This document shows positions 32,804-42,896 of a stretch of 44,497 nt of DNA, piece by piece. Position 1 is the first letter of the stretch, and each line of letters opens with the position of its first letter. The position numbers and the translations under genes are program-made. The notes under the pieces were generated by a model that did not search any database, was not told the origin of the DNA, and was given only the letters and a program-made list of their open reading frames with translations. The stretch lies in NCBI GenBank assembly GCA_016213895.1, contig JACQZJ010000075.1:1-44497 (forward strand). Direction: 5' to 3'. This stretch comes from Planctomycetota bacterium. Lineage in GTDB: Bacteria > Planctomycetota > B15-G4 > JADJEK01.

Positions 32804-35800
32804 CTACTCCCCGCGCACCTTTGCCGCCTGAGCCTCCTCGGCCACGCCGCGCCAGTGGGCCGCGCGCTCGTTCTTGCCGAGGCGCTCGGCGGTCGCGATC
32901 AGGAACTCGAGCAGGTCGGGGTGGAGCGTGAACTCGGCCGCGCGCTCGCCGAGTGCGAAGGCGGCGTCGTTTCCTTCGCGCAATGCGACCGCGCGCACCG
33001 TGGCCGGGATACGTTCCACGTCGAGCCGCATCTCCTCGAGCAGGCCGCGCTCCACGTGGAAGGCGAGGTCCTGGTCGCCGAGGAGGCGCGCGGCGTCGCT
33101 CACCCAGAGACAGACCGAAGCCCAGGGAGCGCCGAGCTCGGCGGCGCGCGCCAGGATCTCGAGGCCGCGCGCGGCCGCGCCCGCCTGCCCGAGGCGCGCC
33201 GCGACGATTGAGAGGAGCTCCGCCTGGGCCGCGGCAGCATCTGGCGCGCCAGAAGGCTCGGGCAGGAGGGCGGCGAGCTGCTCGGGCGCGGGCGCGAACG
33301 CCTCGTCCTTCTTGCCGCAGAGAGCGATCTCGAGCGCCGCGATCCCGTTTTCCCAGTCGCCCGCGTGGAAGAAGACTTCGGCCGCGAGGAGCGCGGCGCG
33401 CCTTGGCGGAGACTTGTGCTCCTGCAGCAGGCTGTCGCACAGGCCGCGGTTCCTCTCCAGCACCTCTGCCGGAGCGGCCAGCTCCTTCCACGCCCCGAGC
33501 ACGCGCGCGCCGTAGTCGTCGAGCGCCGCGTCGCCCATGCCGGCCAGTGGGTCAGCGCCGGACGAAACGAGAGCCGGCCGGGCGCGCTCGAGGATCGCCG
33601 TTGACGTGGCGACCTTCAGGTCGCCCTCGAGGACCTCGCGCACTTCGGCGAGAAGCGTCTCTGCCGAGGCGCGGCCGAACCCGGAACGGCCGTCGCCTTC
33701 GCCGAGGTCCACGAGCACCGCGGCCCAGAGGAAGAGGCGCGCCGCCTGGTCCGGCTGGCCGAGGCGGGCGAAGAGGCGCGCGAGCCGCGTCACCTGGGCG
33801 CGGTCGCGCGGGCTGACGGCCGAGAGCAGGTCCGCGGCCACCTGGCCGGCGTTGGGCAAGAGCGCCTCCTGGCCCTGGTTCAGGAGAGAAAGGAGGCGCG
33901 CGCGGTCTACTCTGGCGGCGCGGCCCTGCCGCATGAGCTCGAGGACTTCCTCGACCGCGGCCGCGGGCCCGAGGCGCAGCGCCGCGGCCCGGGCGGCCGC
34001 GTCGATGACGTCGCCGGCCCTCTCGACCTCGTCCGGGGCCATGCCCGCCAAGAGGCGGCGCAGCTCGTCCTCGCCAAAGGGCTTCTCCGCCAGGACGTCG
34101 CACACGCTCGGCTTCTCCTCCTCCCGCGCTTCGCTTGCGCTGCCCTCAAGATCGGGCAGTCCGCCGCGGCGCGGCTCCTCTGCGCCATCCTCGGGCCATG
34201 GCTGCCCCAGCAAGTTGAGCGAGTGGAAGCTGCTCCACTCCTCGTCCAGGCCGCGCCACATCCTGCGCGTCACGCGCCGCGCCTCATCCAGGTCGCCCCG
34301 GTCGATGGCCTCCTTGATCGCGTGCGGCGTGGCGGACGCGCGCGTCTTCTCTTCGACGTTCCGCGCACGTTCCGCAAAGCGCTCGGCGCGCGGTGGGTTT
34401 CGCGCCTGGCGCCAGGCGCGCTGCAGCACGGGCCGGCGCCAGCTCTCGTCCGGGTTCTGCTCCAGCAGGCGTTCTTCCACTTGCAGCCGCTCGAACTCGC
34501 TGCCGGTTCCGGCGAGCAGGTCGCTCAGGAGCGTGCAGAGCGCCGCCTCGCCCGGGAGGCGCTCGATCGCGGCGCGCAGGGAGTCGATGCTTCTTCGCGG
34601 ATCGCTCTCGGCGCGCACGAGGATCTCGGCGCGCGCGAGCGCCGAGAGCGGCGCCGCGCCCTTCTTGCTTTCCCTCTCGTCGATGAGCGCCAGCAGGTCG
34701 GCGTAGTCGTCGCGCCTGTCGAGCAGCGCGTCCAGCGCTCTCTCCGCCTGCCAGGTCAGCTCGCTCTGGTCGAGAATGCGCGCGAGCGCCTCGCCCTCGC
34801 GGCGCCGCGCCTCCTCCGGTTGGCCGGCCTGCGCCAGGCAGAGAGCGTGGCCGGCCAGCACCTCGACGTTCCTGGGATCCTGCTTCTGCGCGGCGGCGAG
34901 CAGGTCAACGGCCAGGTCGAGGTTGTGCTCGCGGCCCAGCAGGTCGCGCTCGATGGTGGAGAGCCGCAGCCCGCCCTTGAGTTCGCCGAGGCTCGCCGCA
35001 AAGCGCTCCTTGATGAAGTCCTTCGACTCGGGCGCCGCTTCCTCTTCGAGCGAGCCGACGAAGTCGAGCAGGAACAGGGCGCGGTGATCCGCCGGCACGT
35101 CCTGCCAGATGGACCGGACCAGCTCGAGGCGCTCCGCCTCGGCGCACAGGCCGAGCAGGCCGGATACGGTGTGGAAGCGCTTGGAATCCAGCGCGGCGAT
35201 GGCCTCCTCTGCCTGCTCGAGCGCGACGAGGCGCTGGCCGAGGACCTCCTGCAGGGTCGCCACCAGCCCCGCGAGCGGCGCGTGCTTCTGCGGCTCCTTC
35301 AGCAGGAGTCTGACCAGGTCGCCGGCGAGGCTGCGTTGCTGCGCCGCGTCGAGCACCGGCCAGACGAGCGCGCAGGCGCGCTCCGCCTCGGCGCGCGCCA
35401 TGTAGCTGTTCTGGAAGCGCACCGCGGCGCTGATCCAGCGCCGTGCGAGCAGGAGCGACGACTCGGCGTCCTGGATGTGCGCGGCGTAGGCGGTCAGCGC
35501 GGGCAGCGCCTCCAGGTCCGCCTCGGCGAGGGGCTCGAAGCCGATCTGCTGGAGCGCAAGGCGGCCCTCCTCGGCGCGGCCCCACGCGATCAGCTCGAGC
35601 AGGCGGCGCAGCGCGTCCTTCTGGCGCAGCGCGCCCGCGTCTGCTTGCGCCGGCCCGCTGGCGAGCAGGCGCCGGACGCGGCCGTTCTCTTCCTCGAGCC
35701 GCGGGGAGCGCTCCACCAGGTCGAGCGCCGCGGCCTCGAAGCCCCATTCCAGGCGCTCTTCGACGAGCTTCGCGAGGAGGTCGCGGTCCTCGCCGAAAGC

Positions 35801-36478
35801 GGCCAGCAGCTCGAGGTCAACGGCGTTGGCGCGCTCGGTCTCGCGGCGCGCGAACGCCAGGCGGCGCAGGTACTCGGCGCGCGCCGCGACCTTCGGAAAG
35901 TCGGACAGCGCGCTCGGCGCGGCGCCGGCCGCGCGCTCGCTCAGCGCCTCGGCGAGGTCTCCTGCGAGCGGCTCGGCCGCGCGCTGCAGAATGTCCCCGA
36001 CCGGCGCTCTTGGCGAAAGAGTGGCCAGGAAGCCGGCGAGCACGCGCTCGTAATACTGGTCGTACGCGTCCACGTTGCGGCCGCCCCAGCTCGGCCTGGG
36101 CCGCGCCTCTTCAGAGCTGGCGCTCTCCTTCGCGGCCGTGACCGGCCGGCGCGCGAACATCAGGTCCAGGGCGCGCGCGTACAGCCCGTGTGCGGCCTCA
36201 TCCCTGCCGAGCTCCTCGTCGAGCTCCGCCACCTTGGCCAGAAGCTCGACGTCGGCTGACTGCGCGGCGAGGAGGCCCTCGTACTGGCGCAGGGCCTCGG
36301 CAACGTAGCCGTGCTCTTCGAAGGAGCGCGCCACGCCGCGCTGGAAGGCGTTGTAGTCCGGCACGTCGCTGGCGCGCGAGAAGGTCTGCGCCGCGGCTCG
36401 CGCCTCGCCCTTCTTGAGCAGCGCCTCGCCGAGCGCCAGGTATACCTCGGGCGGAGCGTGCTCGCCGAGCAGGAAGCT
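32804..36478 (-). CDS. Giant TPR protein, C-terminal part (after frameshift)
   Basis: This frame (about 1225 codons) continues the TPR gene that starts at 38807. Just before it, at 36479, one extra base (or two missing bases) breaks the frame. The 36478 side reads SFLLGEHAPPEVYLALGEALL, continuing the last repeat helix. Helical TPR-like repeats fill the whole length, as in LALGEALLKKGEARAAAQTF and VLAGHALCLAQAGQPEEARR. No membrane segment or catalytic motif is visible. The stop is TAG (32804-32806). Together with the N-terminal part it would make a ~2000-residue solenoid, probably a scaffold in the envelope. Whether the cell makes it depends on whether the frameshift is real. Confidence 0.8.
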   Translation of the reverse strand, partial: SFLLGEHAPPEVYLALGEALLKKGEARAAAQTFSRASDVPDYNAFQRGVARSFEEHGYVAEALRQYEGLLAAQSADVELLAKVAELDEELGRDEAAHGLYARALDLMFARRPVTAAKESASSEEARPRPSWGGRNVDAYDQYYERVLAGFLATLSPRAPVGDILQRAAEPLAGDLAEALSERAAGAAPSALSDFPKVAARAEYLRRLAFARRETERANAVDLELLAAFGEDRDLLAKLVEERLEWGFEAAALDLVERSPRLEEENGRVRRLLASGPAQADAGALRQKDALRRLLELIAWGRAEEGRLALQQIGFEPLAEADLEALPALTAYAAHIQDAESSLLLARRWISAAVRFQNSYMARAEAERACALVWPVLDAAQQRSLAGDLVRLLLKEPQKHAPLAGLVATLQEVLGQRLVALEQAEEAIAALDSKRFHTVSGLLGLCAEAERLELVRSIWQDVPADHRALFLLDFVGSLEEEAAPESKDFIKERFAASLGELKGGLRLSTIERDLLGREHNLDLAVDLLAAAQKQDPRNVEVLAGHALCLAQAGQPEEARRREGEALARILDQSELTWQAERALDALLDRRDDYADLLALIDERESKKGAAPLSALARAEILVRAESDPRRSIDSLRAAIERLPGEAALCTLLSDLLAGTGSEFERLQVEERLLEQNPDESWRRPVLQRAWRQARNPPRAERFAERARNVEEKTRASATPHAIKEAIDRGDLDEARRVTRRMWRGLDEEWSSFHSLNLLGQPWPEDGAEEPRRGGLPDLEGSASEAREEEKPSVCDVLAEKPFGEDELRRLLAGMAPDEVERAGDVIDAAARAAALRLGPAAAVEEVLELMRQGRAARVDRARLLSLLNQGQEALLPNAGQVAADLLSAVSPRDRAQVTRLARLFARLGQPDQAARLFLWAAVLVDLGEGDGRSGFGRASAETLLAEVREVLEGDLKVATSTAILERARPALVSSGADPLAGMGDAALDDYGARVLGAWKELAAPAEVLERNRGLCDSLLQEHKSPPRRAALLAAEVFFHAGDWENGIAALEIALCGKKDEAFAPAPEQLAALLPEPSGAPDAAAAQAELLSIVAARLGQAGAAARGLEILARAAELGAPWASVCLWVSDAARLLGDQDLAFHVERGLLEEMRLDVERIPATVRAVALREGNDAAFALGERAAEFTLHPDLLEFLIATAERLGKNERAAHWRGVAEEAQAAKVRGE

Positions 36479-38807
36479 GATAGAGGTAGGCCTTCTCCGG
36501 ACGGAGCGCGATCCGTTCCAGCACGGCGCGGCTCGCCCACTCGAGGGCAAGGCGCGGCGCGTCGACGTTGAGCAGCCCGTCGATGGCGACCGTGAACAGG
36601 TCGTCCTTGTCCGCGGCCTCGGCCAGCTGCTGGAACAGGCCCACGGCGCGCGGTTTGCCTTCGCCCTCCTCAGCCAGGCAGCCGCCGAGCAAGAGCCACG
36701 CCTCGATTCGATCCGGGTGCAGGACGAGCGCGCGGCGATAGGCGGCGATGGCCTCGTCCCGCAGGCCGGCGAGCGCCAACACCCCGGCCGCGAACTCGTC
36801 GCGCTCGCCCGCCTCCTGCCCCGGCGTCTCCTTCAACTCCTCCAGGGCCTTCTTCGCGTCCTCCGGCCGCGCGCGCTCCAGGGCGCTCATCGCCAGCTGG
36901 GCGAGGTAGTCCTCGCGGCCGGCGGGATCGGCGGCGAGCAGCTGGTGCAGCGTCCTCTCGTAGCTGCGGAAGTCGCAGCAGGTCAGGTAGACGCGCGCCG
37001 TCTCCTTCAGGCTCGCGATCTCGCCGCCGCCGCCGCGGGCGTGCTCGGCCAGGACCTCTGCGGCAGACACCGGGTCGCCGGCCAGCGTGTACAAGTTGAC
37101 CAGCAGGCCGCGCTCGCGCGGCGTGGCCGCGCCCGCGGCGATCTTCTCCTCGAGGTCCACGGCGATGTCCGCCAGAGCGCCGATGCGCGCGGCCACGTTG
37201 AGCAGCCGGTCCTCGGCGTGGCGCTGGCGCGGCAGCGAGGCGGCCGCCTCCCAGATCTCGCGCCAGAGCGCGAGCGCGTCCGCGTCGCGTCCCACTTGCG
37301 AGTAGAGCCAGGCGAGGCGCATGTCCACGTCCTCGGCGCGCTCGTCGGCGCGGAAGCCCTCGAGGACCTGGACCGCCTCCGCCTGGCGGCCGATGCGCTC
37401 GTACGCCTCGGCCAGGCGCACGCGCTCCGGGTCCTCGGGCGCCAACTTCGCGCGCAGATCGTCGAGCGCGGCGCGCGCCGCGTCCGGTTGGCCAAGGCGG
37501 TGCTTGAGGTCGCAGAGGAAGAGGGCCGCGGCCACGGCGCCGCCCTGCTCGCCGGCCTGCCGCGCGAAGCGCTCGGCGAGAGCGGAAAGCCCGAGGCCGG
37601 CGAGCGAGCTGGCGCTGCGCATGAGGCCGCCGGGATCGTCCCGGAGAGACTCGAGCAGCTCGAGCCAGACCGCCTCGGCCGCCTGTCTGTCGCCGCGCTC
37701 GAGGAAGTGGCGCGCGAGCCCCTCGCGCCACTCGAGCATCGCGGGCTCGGCCGCGATGAGCCGCCGGAAGCTCTCCACCAAAACCTCGCCCGCTCCCGCC
37801 TCGCGGCACATTTCGAGCAGCTCGCGGCGCATCTCCGGCGTGAAGCGCCCGTCCGCCGTACTCTCGAACAGGCGCATGGCCTGTTCCGCCTGGCCCAGCT
37901 CGCGCAGCAGGTCGATCCACACCTCGCGCGCCTCGGCGGAGAGGTCCGGGGCAACGGCGAAGCGCTCGCACAGCTCCTCGAGCGCACCACCGGCGCGGTG
38001 CGCCTCGACCAGGACGGCGAGGGCGTAGCGCCGGTCGCGCGGGAGGCGCGCGGCCTCGAGCGCGCGCTCCGCCTGCGCGCGCGCGCCAGCGAGGTCCGCC
38101 GCGGCGAGCGCCCAGGAGGAGAGGCGCACGCTCTCCGCGAAGTCCTCGGCCCCGGCGTCTCGCGCGCGAGCGAGGTTCGCTGCCGCCGCGAACTCGCCCG
38201 TCACGGCCAGCAGGGGCGCGACGCGCTCCGGCCAATCCCCGCCCGCAGCGCGCGCCATCGCGAGGAGCGGCGGATCGCCGCCGCCGTTCCGGTTGCTCCG
38301 CAAGAGGGCCACGCGTAGCTCGGCGCGGCCGCGCTCTCCGGCGTCCTGGCAGAGGTCGAGCAGCCGGGAGTAGGCGGACAGCGCCTCGTCCCTGTCCCCG
38401 AGCATGTCGCGCGCGCAGGCGAGGGCGCGCCAGAGCGCGACGTCCCCCGCGCCTTGCGGCGTGGCGCAGAGTTCGGCGAGGAGGCTCGCCGCTGCCATGA
38501 GGTCTCCCTCACGGGCGAGGAGCAGGGCGCGCAGGCGGTGCTCCGGGAAGGCGGGGCCGGCGGATTCGAGCCGATCGAAGAGCGGCGCGAGCGACCCGTG
38601 GCGCAGGATCGCAGCCGAAACGAGCGCGTCCAGTGCTTCCGGAACAGCCTGCGCCGCGGCCGCGTCCAGCAAGGGCAGGAGCTCGGCGGAGAGCTCCTCC
38701 TGCTTCTTCTTGCGCCCCTCCCGCGGGGAGGCGGCGCTGCAGGGCGCGGGCAAGACGCTGATCACGCAGAGGGCGGCGATGAGGAAGAGCAGGCGGCGCG
38801 CGCGCAT
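36479..38807 (-). CDS. Giant TPR protein, N-terminal part (before frameshift)
   Basis: The ATG at 38807 shares one base with the stop of the VWA gene (TGATG). The N-terminus is a signal peptide (MRARRLLFLIAALCVISVLPA), so the solenoid is exported. TPR-like helical repeats follow, for example LARHFLERGDRQAAEAVWLEL and AAIAYRRALVLHPDRIEAWLL-type units. The last correct residues are ALRPEKAYLY; the frame then shifts at ~36479. If the frameshift is real, the product continues out of frame and ends at 36198 as an 869-residue protein. It is the fifth gene of the MoxR operon. In related clusters the TPR member is thought to assemble with the VWA proteins at the membrane. Confidence 0.85.
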
Positions 38808-41208
38808 CAGTCCGCCTCCGTTCCGCGCGCCCGGCGCGGCAGGCGGCGGTTGACGATGTCGAGCAGGTAGGCGAGCAGCGCCAGGGCGAAGAGGAAGGGC
38901 GCCAGCTCGAGCAGAGCTCGGCGAGATCGAGCCGCCGCTCGGGATCGACCTGCGCCTCGTCCTGGCGGTCCGACCAGGCGGCGAGCACGAGGCGGGCCAG
39001 CAGCCGCTCCCTTGCGCCGCCCGGGGACACGGCGCGCGCCTCGAGGCGGACCTCCTGCGCCGGATCGGCGCGCAGGGTCGCCACGAAAACGCCCGGCGCG
39101 CGCTCGCGGAAGGAGACCTCGGCCGCCTCGGACCCGGGCGCCGCGGCGAGGACGCGCGCCGCGGGCAGGTCCTCGCTCGCGTCCAGGCGCTCGGCGGAGA
39201 TCGTCACCACGTGGTCGCTGCGCTCCGCCTGGAAGCGGAAGGGCGGCCGCGGCGCGCCGAGAGTGCGGCGCAGCGCCTGCGCCAGGAGGGGGCCGTAGCC
39301 CTGCCACTCGCGCCAGCGCTCGGTGCCCGGCCCAGTAGGTTCGGTCAGGAAGGCGCTCACCCGGCCGAGCCCGTAGTGCCAGGACACGAAGAGCGGGCGG
39401 CCGCTCTCGTCCTCGAGGAGCGTGCGCGCGCCGTCTCTGGCGCTCGCCTCGACCAGGCCGAGGAGGGGAGGCGCCTCGGCCACGCGCGCGTCGCCGAGCC
39501 AGGCCGGGCCGGCCCTCGCCCGCACGCGGAACTCGCCCCGGCGATAAGCGGGCAGGCGCGTGCTGGTCGGCCGCTTGAACAGGACCTCCGGCAGGTTGAA
39601 GCGGTCCGGCACCGAGTAGAAGCGCCCCTTGCCCCACTGCGCCAGGCTGACCAGGAACTCGCTGTGCGCCTCGGGGCCCACGAGCACGGTCGAGAGCGTG
39701 ATGCCCTTCTCGGCCATCTTGCGCCCGAGCGTCTCGAAGTCGCCGCTCTCCACTCCGCCGTCGGTGAGCACGAGCACGTGCTTGAAGCGCGTCTCGACGT
39801 TGAGCAAGCCGTAGTACGCCTCCTCCAGAGCCGGCATGATGACCGTGCCGCCGCCCGCGTCGAGGCGGTTCAGCGCCCGCTGGATGTCGATCGAGTTGGA
39901 GGCCGGCTGGATGGGCGCGGCCCAGCGCTTGGCGCCGTAGAACTCGACGATGCCGACCTTGTCGTGCGGCAGGAGGCGGCGGATGGCGAGGCGCGCGACC
40001 TCCTTGGCGAGCTGCACGCGCGTGCCGCCCATGGAGCCGGAGGTGTCGATGATGACGACCAGCGTGGTGCTCGGGTCCTGGCGCTCCTCCTGCTGGCGGA
40101 ACTCGATCGGCAGGATTTCGGCGAGCGGCGCGTCCTGGTAGCCGCCCGGGCCGAAGGCGGCCTCGCCTCCTGCCATGAGCAGGCCGAGACCGCCGTCGGC
40201 CACGCGCCGCGCGACGTCCTGCTGCAGCGAGGCGGCGAGCGCCTTGGCCGGGAGGTCGTCGATCACCAGTACGTCGGCCTCCGCGAGCGCGTCTTCCGCG
40301 CGCGCCGCGCTCACCTCGAAGCCGCGGCCGAGCAGCTGCGCCAGCTCGCGCTCGCCGCCGCGCATGCGCTCTCCCAGGTAGAGCACGCGGAAGGGCGATT
40401 CGATGGCGAAGGTGCGCTCGATGACGTTGTTCGCCTCGGTCGCGTCGCCCGCGGCCTGCACGCGCGCAGAGAGGTGCAGGAAGCCGGCGCCGGGCGCTTC
40501 GAACTCGAGCGGCACGAGCACGCGGCCGGACGATGCGATCCTGCTGGCGCGGGCGAGTTCGCCGTCCGGGCCCTCGAGCACGACCTCCAGGCCGGAGGCG
40601 GCGCCCGCCACGCCGACCTGAAGGCGCGCGCGCTGGCCGGCGCGCAGGACGCCGTCGCTCCGCAGGTCGAAGGGATACACGTCGTTCGCGCGCGCGGCGA
40701 GAGGCGCGACGTTCAGCGGCAGGCCGCGCTCCGTGCAGCGCTGCAGCACCTCGCGCCAGCGCTCGTCTTCCGCCTCGCCGTCCGTGAGCAGGGTGACGGC
40801 GCCGCCCGCGTGCTCGGGCAGGGCGCGTTCGGCCGCGGCCAGGGCGTCGCTGAGCGTGCCGCAGGCGAGGACGCGGGCGCCGGCGATGAGTGGGGCGCAG
40901 GGCGCGCTCGCGAGTTCGATGACGCGTGTTTCCGCCCCGTCCCCTGCGGCCGCGAGGCGGGAAGCGAGCTCGCGCGCGGCGCGCTCGGCTTCCGCCGCGG
41001 GCACGCTGGCCGAGCGATCCAGCACGAAGACGTGGATGCGTTCGTCCGCGCGCAGCGCCGCGATCGGCCGCGCCAGGGCGGCGGCAAGCAGGACCAGCGC
41101 CAGCGTGCGGAGCAGCGCCTGGAAGCGGCTTCCGCCGCGGCCGAGCCAGACGAGCGGCAGGGCGAGCAGCAGCCAGAAGAACGCGGGCGCGACGAACGCG
41201 ACGTCCAT
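38807..41208 (-). CDS. Membrane protein with VWA and GATase-like domains (frameshift near C-terminus)
   Basis: The gene has about 800 codons. The ATG at 41208 shares one base with the previous stop. Two N-terminal membrane helices (VAFVAPAFFWLLLALPLVW, then LALVLLAAALARPIAAL) are followed by a first VWA-like segment (VFVLDRSASV) and a class I glutamine-amidotransferase-like domain (VLYLGERMRGG, AAFGPGGY). A second VWA domain has an intact MIDAS (DTSGSMGG, with LVLTDGGVES). A beta-rich region and a final helix (APFLFALALLAYLLDIVN) end the protein. The frame breaks at ~38914, where one C seems missing in GAGCTC-TGCTC; the correct end then reaches the TGA at 38807 in the shifted frame. Probable role: envelope component of the MoxR/VWA system. 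Confidence 0.85.
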
Positions 41209-42896
41209 CACGGGATCCTCCCGCTTCTCCACAGGCGCCACTCGGCGAGGAGGAGGAGGAAGGCGATGAGCCCGAGCCAGGTGGGGAGGTGGGGGCGCGC
41301 GTCCCCTGGCGGCAGCTCCTCTTCGTCGGCCGCGCCGGCCGCTTCCTTTGGCGCCGCGTCGCTGGGTGGAAGAACGCAGGCGAGCCGCGCGCCGTCCGGG
41401 GCGAAGTACAGGCCGGCGCGCGGCGGCGTGAACAGGCCGCCCGCGGCGAAGAACTCGCGGCCCGGCTCGTCGCGCCAGCGTTCGCTTCCGGTCCGGACGG
41501 GCGCGCCAGCCGCCACGAAGGGGAGATGAGGGTCCGCGCCCGCGAGCCAGCGCAGCGCCGCGCCGAGGAACACGGGGAAGGCCGCGGTTTGGGTGAAGTC
41601 GTAGTCCGCGAGAAGGAGGTCGAGCCAGAGCGAGACGCGCCGGCCGCCGGTTCCTTGCGCGAAGGCCGCCGTGATCTCCTCGTGCGCCGCCGGAGCGCTG
41701 GAAGCGTCCGGCACGCGCTCGATCGCGCCGAGGTCGATCGCGCCGAGCGCTTCCTCGAGCGCGGCGCGCTCTTCCGCGCCGCTCACCAGGAAGGCCGCTT
41801 CCTGCGCGCGTCGCTCCACGAAGTCGAGCGTCGCGGCGGCCGGTCCCGTGCCCGCGCCGCGCAGCACGCAGGCCACGTCCGCGCCGTCTTCCACGAGCAG
41901 CACGGCGGGATCGTGGACGAGGGCGGGCAGGAGACGGGGCCGCAGCTCCTGGGCGACGGACACGCGGATCAGCGCGCGCCGCGGCAAGACGAGCGAGGCG
42001 CGGTCGAGCACGGCGCCGTCCTCTCCAGCGAGGGCGGCGGTGAGCAGGCCGCCCGCAGCCTCGAGATTCTCGATGAGATAGCGCTCGCAGCCGTCGTCTC
42101 GCCCCGCGAGCACGGGAGCGAGCGGCGCGCCCTCGAGGTCGACCAGGAGCGAGGCGCCGTCTCTGGGCCCCTGCACCTCGATCAGGACGTCCGCGCGAGC
42201 GTGCTCGAGGGAGAGCGCCGGCGACGCCCCGAGAGCGCCGATCGCGGGCCGCTCGGCCGCGCTGCCGCAGGGCAAGGCGGTGAGCGTCACGCCCTCGGGC
42301 AAGAGACGCAGGAACTCCGCGGGCGGCTGGGCCGCGCCGACCAGGACCAGCTCGCGCGGCCGTCCGTCCTTGAACGTGGGCAGCAGCTCGCGCACGGTGC
42401 GCTCGATCGCCGGCGCGCATGCCTCCGGGGCGAGCCCTCGGGCGCGGAGCCGCAGGAGCCGCGGGTCCTCGTGGCGCTCGAGCAGCGTGCGCGGCCGCGC
42501 GCCGCAGAAGATGACCGGTTCCGCGCCCTCTTTCTCGAGGTGGCTGGCGAGGCGCGCGAGGAGCTCGCCGAAACGGCCGCGCGCCGCTGTCTGGGCCGAG
42601 CCGTCGAGCAGGTAGATCCTCTCGAGCGCGGGCGCGCCGCGCTCGAGCTCGAGGCCGGCGAGCGCCAGCCAGACGAGCGCCGCGACGAGCGCGACGAGGA
42701 GGAAAGCCAGGAGGTGGCGGAAGCGCTCGACCAGCACGCGCGCGCGGCTCTCCTCGGCTGCCTGCCTCCAGAACATCGTGGTCGGCACGACGCGCTCGCG
42801 GTGTCTCGTGCGCAGGCGCTGCAGCAGGAACAGGCCAACGAGCAGGGCGGCGAGTCCGAGGAGCGTCGCGGCGGGAGAGAGGTGCGCGAGGTTCAT
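41208..42896 (-). CDS. BatA-like protein (aerotolerance-regulator N-terminal domain)
   Basis: The 562-aa membrane protein starts MNLAHLSPAATLLGLAALLV and has the BatA/aerotolerance N-terminal pattern: TM1, then RERVVPTTMFWRQA, then TM2 (LLAFLLVALVAALVWLALAG). A VWA-fold-like but MIDAS-poor region follows (ERIYLLDGSAQTAARGRF, DGSAQ in place of DxSxS). The C-terminus ends in a third helix (LPTWLGLIAFLLLLAEWRLW). The gene overlaps the DUF58 gene by 4 bases (ATGA) and the VWA gene by 1, so the three are translationally coupled. Bat proteins are linked to stress resistance and envelope complexes; biochemical function is unproven. Confidence 0.88.
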   Translation of the reverse strand: MNLAHLSPAATLLGLAALLVGLFLLQRLRTRHRERVVPTTMFWRQAAEESRARVLVERFRHLLAFLLVALVAALVWLALAGLELERGAPALERIYLLDGSAQTAARGRFGELLARLASHLEKEGAEPVIFCGARPRTLLERHEDPRLLRLRARGLAPEACAPAIERTVRELLPTFKDGRPRELVLVGAAQPPAEFLRLLPEGVTLTALPCGSAAERPAIGALGASPALSLEHARADVLIEVQGPRDGASLLVDLEGAPLAPVLAGRDDGCERYLIENLEAAGGLLTAALAGEDGAVLDRASLVLPRRALIRVSVAQELRPRLLPALVHDPAVLLVEDGADVACVLRGAGTGPAAATLDFVERRAQEAAFLVSGAEERAALEEALGAIDLGAIERVPDASSAPAAHEEITAAFAQGTGGRRVSLWLDLLLADYDFTQTAAFPVFLGAALRWLAGADPHLPFVAAGAPVRTGSERWRDEPGREFFAAGGLFTPPRAGLYFAPDGARLACVLPPSDAAPKEAAGAADEEELPPGDARPHLPTWLGLIAFLLLLAEWRLWRSGRIP

